From: Sulfurospirillum halorespirans DSM 13726
GTDB lineage: Bacteria > Campylobacterota > Campylobacteria > Campylobacterales > Sulfurospirillaceae
Direction: 5' to 3'
NCBI RefSeq assembly: GCF_001723605.1
Contig: NZ_CP017111.1
Span: 1,984,001 to 2,048,000, forward strand
DNA: 64,000 nt
Shown here piece after piece: positions 25,785-35,633 of this stretch. How positions within the stretch are numbered: the stretch's first letter is position 1; each line of letters begins with the position of its first letter. The translations under genes and the position numbers were made by a program. The notes under the pieces were generated by a model. It searched no databases, had not been told where the DNA came from, and saw only the letters and a list, made by a program, of their open reading frames with translations.

Positions 25785-28750
25785 GCTTTGCCTCTTAGCT
25801 GAGCTAGCACGGTTGCGATGACATCATCATCGTCACGACTGCGTGATTGCAAGGTTATTTTTTTCTCATCTTCGTATTTGATCGTAATGTTTTGGGCGTA
25901 ATTGGAAACGAGCACGATGTTCTGAGCTGTCGCTAAAATTTTAATCTCGATAAGCTGCAAAAACTGTTTTGTTGGAACATCAAGCTTGCCAAAACGATCC
26001 ACCATCTCTTCTTCGATCTCTAAGACATCATGGATACTTCCACATTTACTCAAACGTCTGTAAAGCTCTAAACGGACGCGATCTTCGGGAATGTAACTAT
26101 CGCTGATAAACGCACTGATCGAGAGCTTGATGTCCACTTCGCGCGAAGCAATCGGTGTTTTACCCATCAAGGAGTTAATCGCATCTTCGAGCATTCGTAA
26201 ATACAAAGAGTATCCGATGTTTTTCAGATGCCCACTTTGAGCTTCACCAACCAAGTTACCGCCACCTCTGATTTCAAGGTCATGATACGCAAGGATGGAG
26301 CCACTGCCCAGATACGAATTAGACTCAAGGGCAATAAGGCGTTTTTTAGCCGACTCAGAGAGCTCTTCTTTATCTTTCACCAAAAAGTAGCAAAAGCCTT
26401 GACGCCGTGAGCGTCCCACACGACCACGAAGTTGGTGCAAATCTGCCATACCAAAATGATCGGCGGAGTCGATAAGAATCGTATTCACATTGGGAATATG
26501 AATGCCTGATTCGATGATGGAAGTGCTCAAAAGCACATCGTACGCCTTCTCTTCAAAGTGCAACATCTCTTTTTCGGTTACGGTCGCGCTAATTTCTGAG
26601 TGAAGTGTTAAGATGCGAAGACTTGGCATCATGGAGAGTAGCTCTTTGCGTTTAGCTTCGATGGTCGCGATGCGATTGTGAACAAAAAAGACTTGACCCC
26701 CACGTCTCATCTCGCGAATAATCGCCTCTTTAATCACTTTGGCATCGTACTCTTTCACAAAGGTTCGCACATCTTCTCTGTCATTGGGAGGTGTGAGCAG
26801 TTGGGAGTACTGCTTGATGGAACTGAGCGCCATATTGAGACTTCGAGGAATGGGCGTGGCACTCATGGAGAGAATATGAACGTTTTCACGGAAATTTTTA
26901 AGCTTCTCTTTTTGCTTTACACCAAATTTATGCTCTTCGTCAACCACAACAAGCGCTGGATTGAACAGTTCGACTTCAAAAAGTGAATGCGTTCCCACAC
27001 ACACCTGCAAAGCACCACTTTTAAGCTCTTTTAAAATGACCTGCTTTTGCGCCGCAGTCGTAAAACGATCGAGTTGTGCTACTTTGATGTTGTACTTGGC
27101 AAAACGCGATGAGAGACTTTTAAAGTGTTGCGAACATAAAAGCGTGGTAGGGGCAATTAACAGGGCTTGAAAACCATTTCGAATGGTCGCAAAAATGGCA
27201 TTCATCGCGACTTCTGTTTTACCAAAACCGACATCACCACTTAAAAGTCGATCCATCATTTTACCGCTTTTAAAATCGCTCAGAATTTCGCCAATGACCC
27301 GTTTTTGATCTTCCGTGTAGGCAAATCCAGCGTCCGCTTCAAACTGAACCATTTCGCCCTCTTCCATGGCTAGGCTTAGTCCATCAACCATCTCACGCTT
27401 GGCGGCAATAGCGATGATTTCGCTGGCAATTTCTAACAGTCGCTCTTTGGTTTTGGCTTTTAGTTTTTGGAAACTGCCTTTTCCAAGGCGATCCACACTG
27501 ACCAAACCACCGCTTTCGCCGATGTAACGATCGATTACATGTAAATTCTCAACGGGCAATAAAAGCTTGTCATCGCCCAAATATTCGATCAAAACAAAAT
27601 CTTTGGTCGCACCAAGCACGGTCGCTTGGGTTAACCCTTTAAAAATACCAATACCATAGTTTTCATGCACGACATAATCGCCATTTTTAAGCTCATCGAG
27701 GACAATATTGGCACGTTTTCGTTTGATTTTCGTGGTTGGCTTATTGAGGGAGAGAATGATCTCTTCCGCGTTCATAATGTTAACAATGCGCTCACTCTGA
27801 ACCCACTTTACATGTAAAGAATCCACATCCACCATACGAAGCAAAACTTCATTTCGTGCCAGAACCGTAATCTTCTTTGCTTGATGGAGTTCTAAAAATG
27901 TTTTGATATTGCTAGGCGCAATTTCACGGTAATGTTTTGCTTCAGGAATGCAAGGAAGGTTTTGAAGTTTTTGGGCTCCTTCTTCATCAAACAGAGCGAT
28001 TTCACCCAGCTCTTCGAGCGCATCTGCACTCAAATAGGTTTTAAAACTTTCCGTGTACACAGCGCCACTCTCGCCTAAGACCCAAAGTCCAAGAGAGTGA
28101 ATGTCTTTAGTAAAGCTATCGCTTTTAAGCGAATCGATACGCCTTTGCATCTGGGTATGACGCTCTTCATCAAGGGCAAAAAGGGCTGGAAAAAGGGTAT
28201 AGCTCTCCAACTCTTCTTTCTCACTTTTTTGGCTTTCACAGTCAAAAAAACGAATGCTCTCTACTTCATCATCAAAAAGACTCAGACGCAACGCTTTTTC
28301 GCTATCTGGGGGGAAAACATCGATGATGTCACCCCGAATGGAGATTTCACCTTTGCCTTGTACCACATCGACCGCGAGATAACCCCAGTAAAACATCTGC
28401 TCACGAAAGCGCTCCAGATACAGACGCATCCCAAATTCTAACGAAAATGTACTAAATAGTTCGGCTTTGGGAAGCGGCGTTAAGAGGGTTCGAATCGGGG
28501 CAATTAAGATCTTTTTGCTGGAAGGATCTTTGTAGTACGCATGCAATGAGCGTAAAAGCTCCACCATCTCTTCATGAAAGGAGAGTAGATCATCGCCTAG
28601 ATTGGCTCTAAGATCGGGTAAGAGATAGCTTTTTTTACCTAAAAGCAGAGCGACTTCAGAGGCTAAGAAAGCCTCTTTTTCGCCTTTAACACCTAAAAGT
28701 TGGAGGTCATTTTTGGTCTGAAAAAATTCATAACACGCAGCTTGTAACAA
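25781..28750 (-). CDS. mfd: transcription-repair coupling factor Mfd
   Basis: A 989-residue translocase. The UvrB-like N-terminal module includes GEISIRGDIIDVFPP. The RNA polymerase-interaction domain has DYVVHENYGIGIFKG near residue 357. The motor has GDVGFGKTEVAM, DEEHKFGVKQKE and QLRGRVGRSRRQG. It is shorter than E. coli Mfd (about 1150), as in relatives. It pushes stalled RNA polymerase off DNA and recruits UvrA. It holds two palindromes (27535, 27807) and follows the bactofilin gene without a gap. Confidence 0.96.
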   Translation of the reverse strand: MLQAACYEFFQTKNDLQLLGVKGEKEAFLASEVALLLGKKSYLLPDLRANLGDDLLSFHEEMVELLRSLHAYYKDPSSKKILIAPIRTLLTPLPKAELFSTFSLEFGMRLYLERFREQMFYWGYLAVDVVQGKGEISIRGDIIDVFPPDSEKALRLSLFDDEVESIRFFDCESQKSEKEELESYTLFPALFALDEERHTQMQRRIDSLKSDSFTKDIHSLGLWVLGESGAVYTESFKTYLSADALEELGEIALFDEEGAQKLQNLPCIPEAKHYREIAPSNIKTFLELHQAKKITVLARNEVLLRMVDVDSLHVKWVQSERIVNIMNAEEIILSLNKPTTKIKRKRANIVLDELKNGDYVVHENYGIGIFKGLTQATVLGATKDFVLIEYLGDDKLLLPVENLHVIDRYIGESGGLVSVDRLGKGSFQKLKAKTKERLLEIASEIIAIAAKREMVDGLSLAMEEGEMVQFEADAGFAYTEDQKRVIGEILSDFKSGKMMDRLLSGDVGFGKTEVAMNAIFATIRNGFQALLIAPTTLLCSQHFKSLSSRFAKYNIKVAQLDRFTTAAQKQVILKELKSGALQVCVGTHSLFEVELFNPALVVVDEEHKFGVKQKEKLKNFRENVHILSMSATPIPRSLNMALSSIKQYSQLLTPPNDREDVRTFVKEYDAKVIKEAIIREMRRGGQVFFVHNRIATIEAKRKELLSMMPSLRILTLHSEISATVTEKEMLHFEEKAYDVLLSTSIIESGIHIPNVNTILIDSADHFGMADLHQLRGRVGRSRRQGFCYFLVKDKEELSESAKKRLIALESNSYLGSGSILAYHDLEIRGGGNLVGEAQSGHLKNIGYSLYLRMLEDAINSLMGKTPIASREVDIKLSISAFISDSYIPEDRVRLELYRRLSKCGSIHDVLEIEEEMVDRFGKLDVPTKQFLQLIEIKILATAQNIVLVSNYAQNITIKYEDEKKITLQSRSRDDDDVIATVLAQLRGKA

Positions 28751-29143
28751 TCAATCCCTTTGTTCTTCATACGAAGGTGCTTCCACACTCTGCGTTTTAA
28801 TTTTGCTTTCGCCTTCAAAGATGGCTTTGGCTTCAATGACAAGCTCTTTGGAGATCACTTTACCCAATAATTTACCGCCCTCAAGCACTTCAACGTTATC
28901 ACAATTTGCATTGCCTTCAAAAAGACCATTGATAATCAAACGGCTTGCATTAATCTCACCACTAATTTTTCCTTGTTTTCCAATAGTGACAATGCTATCA
29001 GAGAGCACTTTCCCGATAATTTCACCGTCTACATGTAAACGTGTTTGGCAGTTAAAAATGCCCTCAATTTTGGCTCCACTGGCTACGATGGTTGTTTCGG
29101 AAGCGGGTACTGAGCATTGATCAGCTTTATTAAAGATTCCCAT
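28751..29143 (-). CDS. ccmA: bactofilin CcmA
   Basis: A 130-residue bactofilin. The DUF583 beta-helix runs from about residue 20 to 110 with repeated G-K-x-x-G and G-x-I segments. Bactofilins polymerise without nucleotide into filaments under the inner membrane. In H. pylori CcmA works with Csd1 and Csd2 to give helical shape. The first 61 nt lie inside the 3' end of the M23 gene in another frame, the same overlap I recall for csd1-ccmA in H. pylori. Confidence 0.9.
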   Translation of the reverse strand: MGIFNKADQCSVPASETTIVASGAKIEGIFNCQTRLHVDGEIIGKVLSDSIVTIGKQGKISGEINASRLIINGLFEGNANCDNVEVLEGGKLLGKVISKELVIEAKAIFEGESKIKTQSVEAPSYEEQRD

Positions 29144-29982
29144 GTGACTCTCTTCTCCTTTTTAAAGATTTCCGCAAAATTAGATCCTTTCCAATGAACA
29201 AAAGGCTCAGGATTAAGTGTGCGTCCAATAAATTTTAACTCATAATGTAAATGAGGTCCCGTTGACATGCCACTGTTGCCAGAATAGGCAATCAAATCAC
29301 CTTTTCTAACGAATTGCCCCTCTTTAACGACAGGTTTGTTTAGTAAATGTGCATAATAACTCTCAAATCCATAATTATGGCTGAGGGAAATAACATTCCC
29401 GTAACCACTGTTTTGGTTATACTCCGTAAATTTCACCACGCCATCCGCTGGGGCTAAAATCGGTGTTCCCACAGGAGACCTTAAATCCAATCCCGAATGG
29501 AAAATACGTCGTTTTAAAATGGGGTTTTCGCGCCAACCAAAGGGTGAAGAGATTTCGCTGTACGCCATCACATCGCCACTAGGAATATTATCAAAAAATG
29601 TTTTTTGCTGAATGATCGTAAGGTCAATCTCTTCGATGCGACTGTCGATATTTTCCTCTTCATTCACACGAAGACCGATCATCTCTTCCATCGTGCTAAT
29701 TTTATCGCGAATATTTTCGTACTCTTGTGCTTTTTCTGAAATTTTGGCTTGCAGCTCTTCATTTTGTTCCAAAAGGATATTGCGCTCATTGACCGCACTC
29801 TCTTTTTTGGCTTCCAATGTTGAGACCTCTTTCATCAAAAACAAAATGACAAAGCTTCCAATTAAAATAGACAAAGCAACGAAAAGCGTAAAATAGAGTA
29901 AAAACTTTTTAATCAACTGATGCAATAAAAAATGTCGTGAACCATGCACATCGGAGATCGTGACGGTAAATTTATTTTTCAC
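29083..29982 (-). CDS. csd1: M23 endopeptidase, Csd1-like
   Basis: A 299-residue membrane-anchored peptidase. One transmembrane helix (about residues 27-50, TLFVALSILIGSFVILFLM) is followed by a coiled coil (55-115) and a LytM domain with HSGLDLRSP, SYYAHLLNK and HLHYELKF. It trims peptidoglycan peptide bridges in the periplasm. This is the second M23 enzyme of the window besides the Csd3-like one at 3-4.2 kb, so the cell-shape set is split over two loci. It overlaps folC by 11 nt and ccmA by 61 nt. Confidence 0.88.
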   Translation of the reverse strand: MKNKFTVTISDVHGSRHFLLHQLIKKFLLYFTLFVALSILIGSFVILFLMKEVSTLEAKKESAVNERNILLEQNEELQAKISEKAQEYENIRDKISTMEEMIGLRVNEEENIDSRIEEIDLTIIQQKTFFDNIPSGDVMAYSEISSPFGWRENPILKRRIFHSGLDLRSPVGTPILAPADGVVKFTEYNQNSGYGNVISLSHNYGFESYYAHLLNKPVVKEGQFVRKGDLIAYSGNSGMSTGPHLHYELKFIGRTLNPEPFVHWKGSNFAEIFKKEKRVTWESLIKLINAQYPLPKQPS

Positions 29983-31126
29983 ATAAACCCTTTAAAAATG
30001 CTTCCACAACCGAAAAAGAGCCGAAAACCAAATACTCTTTATCGCTCTGTATTGCCTCAAAAGACGAGATAGGAAGCGCTAATGTTTTCGCAACATCATA
30101 CAAATCAGCTTGATCTGCAGCCCTTGGACTTTCAATCTCAATCACCAAAATGGCTTCAATAATTGGTTTTAAAACCTCTAAAATGGTTTTAAAATCTTTA
30201 TCTTTATAACTATTATAGACCAAAAAAACCTTTTTTTCACCTAAACTCTCTACCAGCGCTTTTGCTGCCATCACATTGTGCCCGACATCTATGATCACAT
30301 TGGGCAAAATTCTTTGGCACCGTCCTTGCAAAATCGTCGGAGAAAATGTTGCAAGATCACAATCATACCCAAGAATGGTTAATGCACAAAGAGCAGTTTT
30401 AAAATTTTCCTGTAAATAAAGTGGCAGTTGATGCTTCATTCCATACCCAGTCAAAGCTTCGAGGTGAGGTTTATCAAAAAAGGTTTCGACCTCGTAAAGT
30501 TGGCTTTGAAATGCTTGGGATTTAGCATGGGCAATAGGCACAATTTTCGCATCATACTGCTTCGCTAAGACGATCATGCCCGTAGCACTGTTAATTTTCG
30601 TTTGAGCGATCTCTTCAATCGTTTCACCCAAAAATGCTTGGTGATCAAGCCCGATTGGGGTGATGATAGAGAGGCATTTTGGAAACACATTGGTTGCATC
30701 AAACTCACCGCCAAGCCCTGCTTCTAAAACAACAAAATCACAGAGGGGAGAGAAAACAACCATGGCGAGTAGTGTGGTGTATTCAAAGTACGAGAGCGAT
30801 TGCGCTACAACAGGATCAAGCCAAGAGAGAAGTTTGTGATGCGCTTTTTCAAGACTTACTTCATCCACATCGCTTCCATCTAGCCAAATGCGTTCATTAA
30901 AGTGAAGAATATGCGGCGATGTATAGTGTCCTACATGTAAACCGTTTGCTCTGAGCATATGGGCTAAAAAACGCCCCGTTGTCCCTTTTCCATTGGTGCC
31001 AACGAGGTGAATTATTTTAGGAAGTGTATAATGAGACGCGATGCGCTCATAAGCTTTGGGCATACGCGAATAATCGATCTCATCGTAAAAAAGTGGTTTG
31101 GTCTCTAAAAAAGCGTGTAAATTCAT
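29972..31126 (-). CDS. folC: folylpolyglutamate synthase / dihydrofolate synthase
   Basis: A 384-residue Mur-ligase-like enzyme. The ATP loop is HLVGTNGKGTTGRFLA and a later motif is FDATNVFPKCL; IIDVGHN opens the C-terminal domain. It adds glutamate to dihydropteroate and folates. pabB and pabC-like genes for the same pathway lie at 53.7-55.2 kb. It shares one base with the stop of the GGDEF gene. Confidence 0.92.
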   Translation of the reverse strand: MNLHAFLETKPLFYDEIDYSRMPKAYERIASHYTLPKIIHLVGTNGKGTTGRFLAHMLRANGLHVGHYTSPHILHFNERIWLDGSDVDEVSLEKAHHKLLSWLDPVVAQSLSYFEYTTLLAMVVFSPLCDFVVLEAGLGGEFDATNVFPKCLSIITPIGLDHQAFLGETIEEIAQTKINSATGMIVLAKQYDAKIVPIAHAKSQAFQSQLYEVETFFDKPHLEALTGYGMKHQLPLYLQENFKTALCALTILGYDCDLATFSPTILQGRCQRILPNVIIDVGHNVMAAKALVESLGEKKVFLVYNSYKDKDFKTILEVLKPIIEAILVIEIESPRAADQADLYDVAKTLALPISSFEAIQSDKEYLVFGSFSVVEAFLKGLCEK

Positions 31127-32670
31127 TACAGAACAGGCATCACTCGATTGCGCCCTGCCTCTTTGGCTTTGTATAAAAAGGCATCGGCAGCACTGAGTGT
31201 TTCATCTTTGGACTTTTGCTGTGAACGTTGCGAAACACCGCAACTGACCGTAACATCGATGCGTTCATTTTTATAGAGAAATTTAAACTGCTCCACAATG
31301 GCACGAATTTTATCGGCAAAATGAACCGCTTGTGGCAGTTCCGTGCTTGGTAAAATGACTAAAAACTCCTCACCACCGTAACGACCGACAAAATCAACTT
31401 GGCGAATGTATTTGCGCAGAATCTTACCTACAGTGGAGAGAATCACATCGCCGGCTTCATGCCCGTAGGTGTCATTGACCACTTTAAAATGATCGATGTC
31501 GATAAAACAGAGGGTATAATCGATTTTATAGCGCATAAAAGCATCTTCCACACGACTCATCTCATTGGCAAGGGCGCGTTTGGTGGCTACATGGGTCAAG
31601 AAGTCTTCTTTAACCTCCTGTTTTGCAACTAAGAGCGCAGATTCGAGTTTTGTTACACGGTTTTGAAGTTTTGTAATGGTCTCTTGATTGCTGACCATTC
31701 GCTCACTGAGTGACTTGGTTTCATTTTCCAAAGAAGAGGCAATATTGAGTAACTTGACATGGACATTTTCAAAACTATCGTGTGAAAAATTGATATTTTG
31801 AAGATCTGCTTTAATGACTTTGACCTGTTCATGGCTGAGATTGCTGCTTTGGATCAGTTCAAGAAGCTTTTTATTGATCTCATCAAGGATTTTATCCAGC
31901 GCTGAGATTTTCTTTTGAACCTCTGTTTTATCGAGCTCAATGCGCTTGCCAATCAACGCTTTAATCTCTTTTTGAAGTGCTGGTGTGCTCAGAGCATCTG
32001 GAGAGGTGCGCAATTCATGGCTGATAGCGGCTAATTCATCATTCATCCCTGAAGCAATCGAAGGCACAAGGGTTGCAATGATGAGAGGAACAATGTCTCG
32101 ATAAAGCTCCGTACTCGTGTCTTTGCTCAAAATCTTAATCAGATCTCGAACCATCGCTTCCAGATCCTCTTTGCTCACATGCCCAAAAGCATCGAGTTTT
32201 TTAAGGTAGCTGTCGTCGTAATTGGAGATAAAATCAAACCACTTCTCTTTGACCAGATCAATCGACTGTAAGTTTTGATGAAAATCAAGACGTTCGAGTG
32301 AAGCATTCGCCAAACTGGTGGCTTTTGCATCATGCAAAAGGGTAATCGCCTGAAGCACGCGTTTGGTCAAAATGGCTAAAGAACTGACCATTTTAAGGGA
32401 ATCGCCCTCATTGGCACGGTTCATCTTTGCGACCAAAAAAGCGAGGAGTTCATCGACATTGCTGATGCTAAAACGCTTCATATCTGCCACGATGTTCGGA
32501 TCAAGCTTTTTGGTATATTTATCAACTTTTTGGCAATCTTCAACAATCACGCCCTTTTGTTTCGCCACTTTACAAAAGACTTTGGCGTAATTATCGGGCG
32601 TTAAATTAAGATGTTCTTCCTTAATAAGCTCTAGCGAATCTCTAATGATTTCATTAATTGTTGTTGCCAT
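31126..32670 (-). CDS. GGDEF diguanylate cyclase with long helical N-terminal region
   Basis: A 514-residue protein starting MATTINEI (ATG 32670, AAGGAC upstream); the longer frame to 32709 is unlikely. Residues 1-350 are mostly helical with coiled coil near 235-345 and no obvious membrane segment. The C-terminal GGDEF domain has FIDIDHFKVVND and the active signature GRYGGEEF. An RxxD inhibitory site (RQVD) lies five residues before it. It should make cyclic di-GMP in the cytoplasm and be product-inhibited. It lies between lptE and folC, overlapping lptE by 17 nt. The sensory input is unknown. Confidence 0.9.
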   Translation of the reverse strand: MATTINEIIRDSLELIKEEHLNLTPDNYAKVFCKVAKQKGVIVEDCQKVDKYTKKLDPNIVADMKRFSISNVDELLAFLVAKMNRANEGDSLKMVSSLAILTKRVLQAITLLHDAKATSLANASLERLDFHQNLQSIDLVKEKWFDFISNYDDSYLKKLDAFGHVSKEDLEAMVRDLIKILSKDTSTELYRDIVPLIIATLVPSIASGMNDELAAISHELRTSPDALSTPALQKEIKALIGKRIELDKTEVQKKISALDKILDEINKKLLELIQSSNLSHEQVKVIKADLQNINFSHDSFENVHVKLLNIASSLENETKSLSERMVSNQETITKLQNRVTKLESALLVAKQEVKEDFLTHVATKRALANEMSRVEDAFMRYKIDYTLCFIDIDHFKVVNDTYGHEAGDVILSTVGKILRKYIRQVDFVGRYGGEEFLVILPSTELPQAVHFADKIRAIVEQFKFLYKNERIDVTVSCGVSQRSQQKSKDETLSAADAFLYKAKEAGRNRVMPVL

Positions 32671-33169
32671 TTCGAAGTCCTTTAATCGCAATCTTAGAGA
32701 CAAACTCATCTAAAGCATCACTTGCGGCATATCGGATAGCTTCAAAGCGGTTGGTGTCGGAAATGACACTGTTGGTTTCAATGGAGAAGTCATACTCGCC
32801 TGTTGCTGTTAATTTTTCAACTTTTTTCGCGGCATTTTCGTAATTCATAGCTAAAATAACCGTCGTTTTATAGGCAATCACATACCCATACGTATCATAC
32901 ACGGTTGGTGAAAAAGAGATGCTTTGAATGCTTACATGTAAAACACTGTCCGCTTGTTCTTTAGAAACCAATTTGCCACTAAAACGGCTTACAATCGCTT
33001 CATTCACGGCATCTTTGATGAGAACACTGTTTCTTGGATCTTGCCTTGAGATGGTCACTTCAGCATAGATTTTATCGCCTAAGGCACTTTTCGCATAATA
33101 CGAGGATGGTTTATAACCGCATCCACTGATAAAAGCTATTATTAAGAGTCCAAGAAAAAGTTGTTTCAT
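32654..33169 (-). CDS. lptE: LPS-assembly lipoprotein LptE-like
   Basis: A 171-residue lipoprotein with signal peptide LFLGLLIIAFISGC; the lipobox Cys is residue 17. The mature domain has alternating beta strands and helices, as in LptE, the plug of the LptD outer-membrane translocon. The gene position between leuS and folC is that of the Campylobacter gene named lptE. Sequence alone is weak for this family, so the assignment rests partly on place. One palindrome (32932). Confidence 0.7.
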   Translation of the reverse strand: MKQLFLGLLIIAFISGCGYKPSSYYAKSALGDKIYAEVTISRQDPRNSVLIKDAVNEAIVSRFSGKLVSKEQADSVLHVSIQSISFSPTVYDTYGYVIAYKTTVILAMNYENAAKKVEKLTATGEYDFSIETNSVISDTNRFEAIRYAASDALDEFVSKIAIKGLRNGNNN

Positions 33170-33170
33170 A

Positions 33171-35618
33171 TTACTTTACCACCAGATTGATCAATTTATT
33201 GGGAACGTAGATTTCTTTAAGAAGATCACATCCTTCTAACCATTTTGCCACACTCTGCTTACCAAGGCGTAAAGCTTCTTCTTTTGAGATGGAGGTTTCC
33301 ACTTCAATTTCAGCGCGCTTTTTACCATTGACAGTTACTGCGAGTATCATACTATCTTCTACAAAAACTTCTTCTTTAATCGCAATGGGTGCTAAATTAA
33401 CACGTCCAAAAAGGCTCTCACTCATCTCCCAGCACAGATGTGGCACAATCGGCTCTAAAAGATTAAGCAGTACAAAATACCCTTCGCTCCAAACCGCTTG
33501 ATCATTTTGATCACTCAGTGCATTTAAGGCTTCCATACATGCAGCGATTAACGTATTGAACGTATAACTTCCTTCATATATCTCATTGGACTTTTTAAGC
33601 GCTTCGTAGACTTTTTTACGTGCGTATTTGGACTCTTTAGAAAGAGCGCTATGATCAATAGAAGGGATTGTTTTACATGTAAAGCAGTTTTCACTCTTCT
33701 GCGCAAAGCGTTTTAAAAATCTAAAAGCACCTTCCACTGCACTGTCATTCCACTCAAGCTCTTTTTGAGGCGGAGCTGCAAACAAGATAAACAGACGTGC
33801 TGTATCGGCACCGTACGTTTTAATAATCGCATCAGGGTCGACCGTATTGCCTTTACTTTTACTCATTTTAGAACCGTCTTTTAGAACCATGCCTTGGGTC
33901 AAAAGGTTCGCAAAAGGCTCATCGCAATTCACATAACCAAGGTCTCTTAGAACTTTGGTGAAAAAGCGAGAATACAAAAGGTGTAAAATTGCATGCTCAA
34001 TGCCACCCACGTATTGATCGACATTCATCCAGTAATTGGCACTCGTTTTATCAAAAGGCACGTCATTCCAAAGCGATGGATCGGTCGTGTAGCGTAAAAA
34101 ATACCAACTGGATTGAAAGAAGGTATCCATCGTGTCGGTTTCACGAAGAGCGTCTGCGTTACATGTAGGACATTTTGTATGCTTCCATGTCGGGTGTTTA
34201 TCCAAAGGATTACCCTCGCCTTTGATCTCAACATCATTGGGCAATGCGACAGGAAGATTTTCAATTTTTTCAGGCACAAGCCCGCATTTGGGGCAGTGAA
34301 TCATCGGAATCGGCGCGCCCCAATAACGTTGACGACTAATGCCCCAATCACGCAATTTATAATTAATGACTTTCGTACCGATTTTTTGCACTTCAAAATG
34401 TGCAATGATTGCTTTTTGAGCGCTTTTAGAATCCAATCCGCTAAATTCACCTGAGTTGACTAAGGTACCGTACTCTGTTGTGGCAACACTGCCATTAAAT
34501 GGAGATGTTGTTTCAATACTTTGAATAATGGCTAAATCATACTTTCTAGCAAATTCAAAATCGCGCTCATCATGCGCAGGAACGGCCATAACAGCACCGC
34601 CACCGTATTCGATCAAGACAAAGTTTGCAACCCAGACAGGGATGTTTTTACCTGTGAGGGGATGAATCACATCGATCTCTAAGCTCACCCCTTCTTTAGC
34701 CGCTTGAGCTCGCTCGCGCGCTCCCACACTTTGCATTTTTTTGATCTGAGTAATTTTCTCTTCGCTTAAAAGTTTATGCGAAATTAAATGCTTGACAATA
34801 GGATGCTCAGGCGCAAGAGCCGAATAACTCACACCGTAAATGGTATCAGGACGGGTTGTAAAGACTTTATAGCTTTCAAATTGATTATCTAGCTTTGCAC
34901 GAGATGCATCGCTGAGTGTGAAACTAAACTCCAAACCTTCACTTCGCCCGATCCAATTTTCTTGCATCGTCAACACTTGACTCGGCCACCCAGCGCGGAG
35001 TTTTTCACAATCATCGAGTAATTCTTGTGCATACTGCGTGATTTTAAGGTAATAACCTGGAAGTAAGCGCTGCTCTACGGGGTTATCACAACGCCAGCAA
35101 CACCCCTCTTCCACTTGCTCGTTGGCAAGAACCGTTTGACAGGTATTGCACCAGTTCAGTGTAGCGCTTTTTTGATAGACCAACCCTTTGTTAAACATCT
35201 CAATAAAAATGCGTTGTTCATGCTTGGTATAGAGCACATCACTCGCCGCAAACTCTCTTTTTTTGGAAAAAGAAAGTCCTAAAGAAGCAAGCTCTTTGCG
35301 CATATAATCAATGTTCTCATACGTCCATTTTTTAGGATGAACCCCATGCTTAATCGCAGCATTTTCAGCAGGCATGCCAAAGCTATCCCAACCGATCGGG
35401 TGAAGCACATTAAAGCCATTTTTGCGGTGATGACGCGCAATGGCATCACCAATGGTGTAGTTGCGTACATGCCCCATGTGAATACGACCACTCGGATAGG
35501 GAAACATGCTTAAAATGTATTTTTTTGCTTTGGTAAAATCGACTGAGGGCTCAAACGCATTGGTTTGATCCCATGTTTTCTGCCATTTTGTTTCAAGTTC
35601 TAACGGGTTGTACTGCAT
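33171..35618 (-). CDS. leuS: leucyl-tRNA synthetase
   Basis: An 815-residue class I synthetase. HIGH-type motif HMGHVRNYT near residue 47; [13 protein letters not shown] near residue 586. Zinc-type Cys pairs occur (CNTCQTV, CWRCDN, CPKCGLV, CPTCNAD). The editing domain lies between. It charges tRNA-Leu. It is 15 nt downstream of secF and 1 nt upstream of lptE. It holds a full palindrome (33672) and a one-off copy at 34160 that encodes the Thr-Cys-Asn of the zinc motif CPTCNAD. Confidence 0.97.
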   Translation of the reverse strand: MQYNPLELETKWQKTWDQTNAFEPSVDFTKAKKYILSMFPYPSGRIHMGHVRNYTIGDAIARHHRKNGFNVLHPIGWDSFGMPAENAAIKHGVHPKKWTYENIDYMRKELASLGLSFSKKREFAASDVLYTKHEQRIFIEMFNKGLVYQKSATLNWCNTCQTVLANEQVEEGCCWRCDNPVEQRLLPGYYLKITQYAQELLDDCEKLRAGWPSQVLTMQENWIGRSEGLEFSFTLSDASRAKLDNQFESYKVFTTRPDTIYGVSYSALAPEHPIVKHLISHKLLSEEKITQIKKMQSVGARERAQAAKEGVSLEIDVIHPLTGKNIPVWVANFVLIEYGGGAVMAVPAHDERDFEFARKYDLAIIQSIETTSPFNGSVATTEYGTLVNSGEFSGLDSKSAQKAIIAHFEVQKIGTKVINYKLRDWGISRQRYWGAPIPMIHCPKCGLVPEKIENLPVALPNDVEIKGEGNPLDKHPTWKHTKCPTCNADALRETDTMDTFFQSSWYFLRYTTDPSLWNDVPFDKTSANYWMNVDQYVGGIEHAILHLLYSRFFTKVLRDLGYVNCDEPFANLLTQGMVLKDGSKMSKSKGNTVDPDAIIKTYGADTARLFILFAAPPQKELEWNDSAVEGAFRFLKRFAQKSENCFTCKTIPSIDHSALSKESKYARKKVYEALKKSNEIYEGSYTFNTLIAACMEALNALSDQNDQAVWSEGYFVLLNLLEPIVPHLCWEMSESLFGRVNLAPIAIKEEVFVEDSMILAVTVNGKKRAEIEVETSISKEEALRLGKQSVAKWLEGCDLLKEIYVPNKLINLVVK

Positions 35619-35633
35619 CTTCTCTCCATCAAA

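Noticed and set aside
32671-32709. Extended start of the GGDEF gene
   Set aside because: The extra 13 codons overlap lptE further and lack a ribosome-binding site, while ATG 32670 has AAGGAC upstream.
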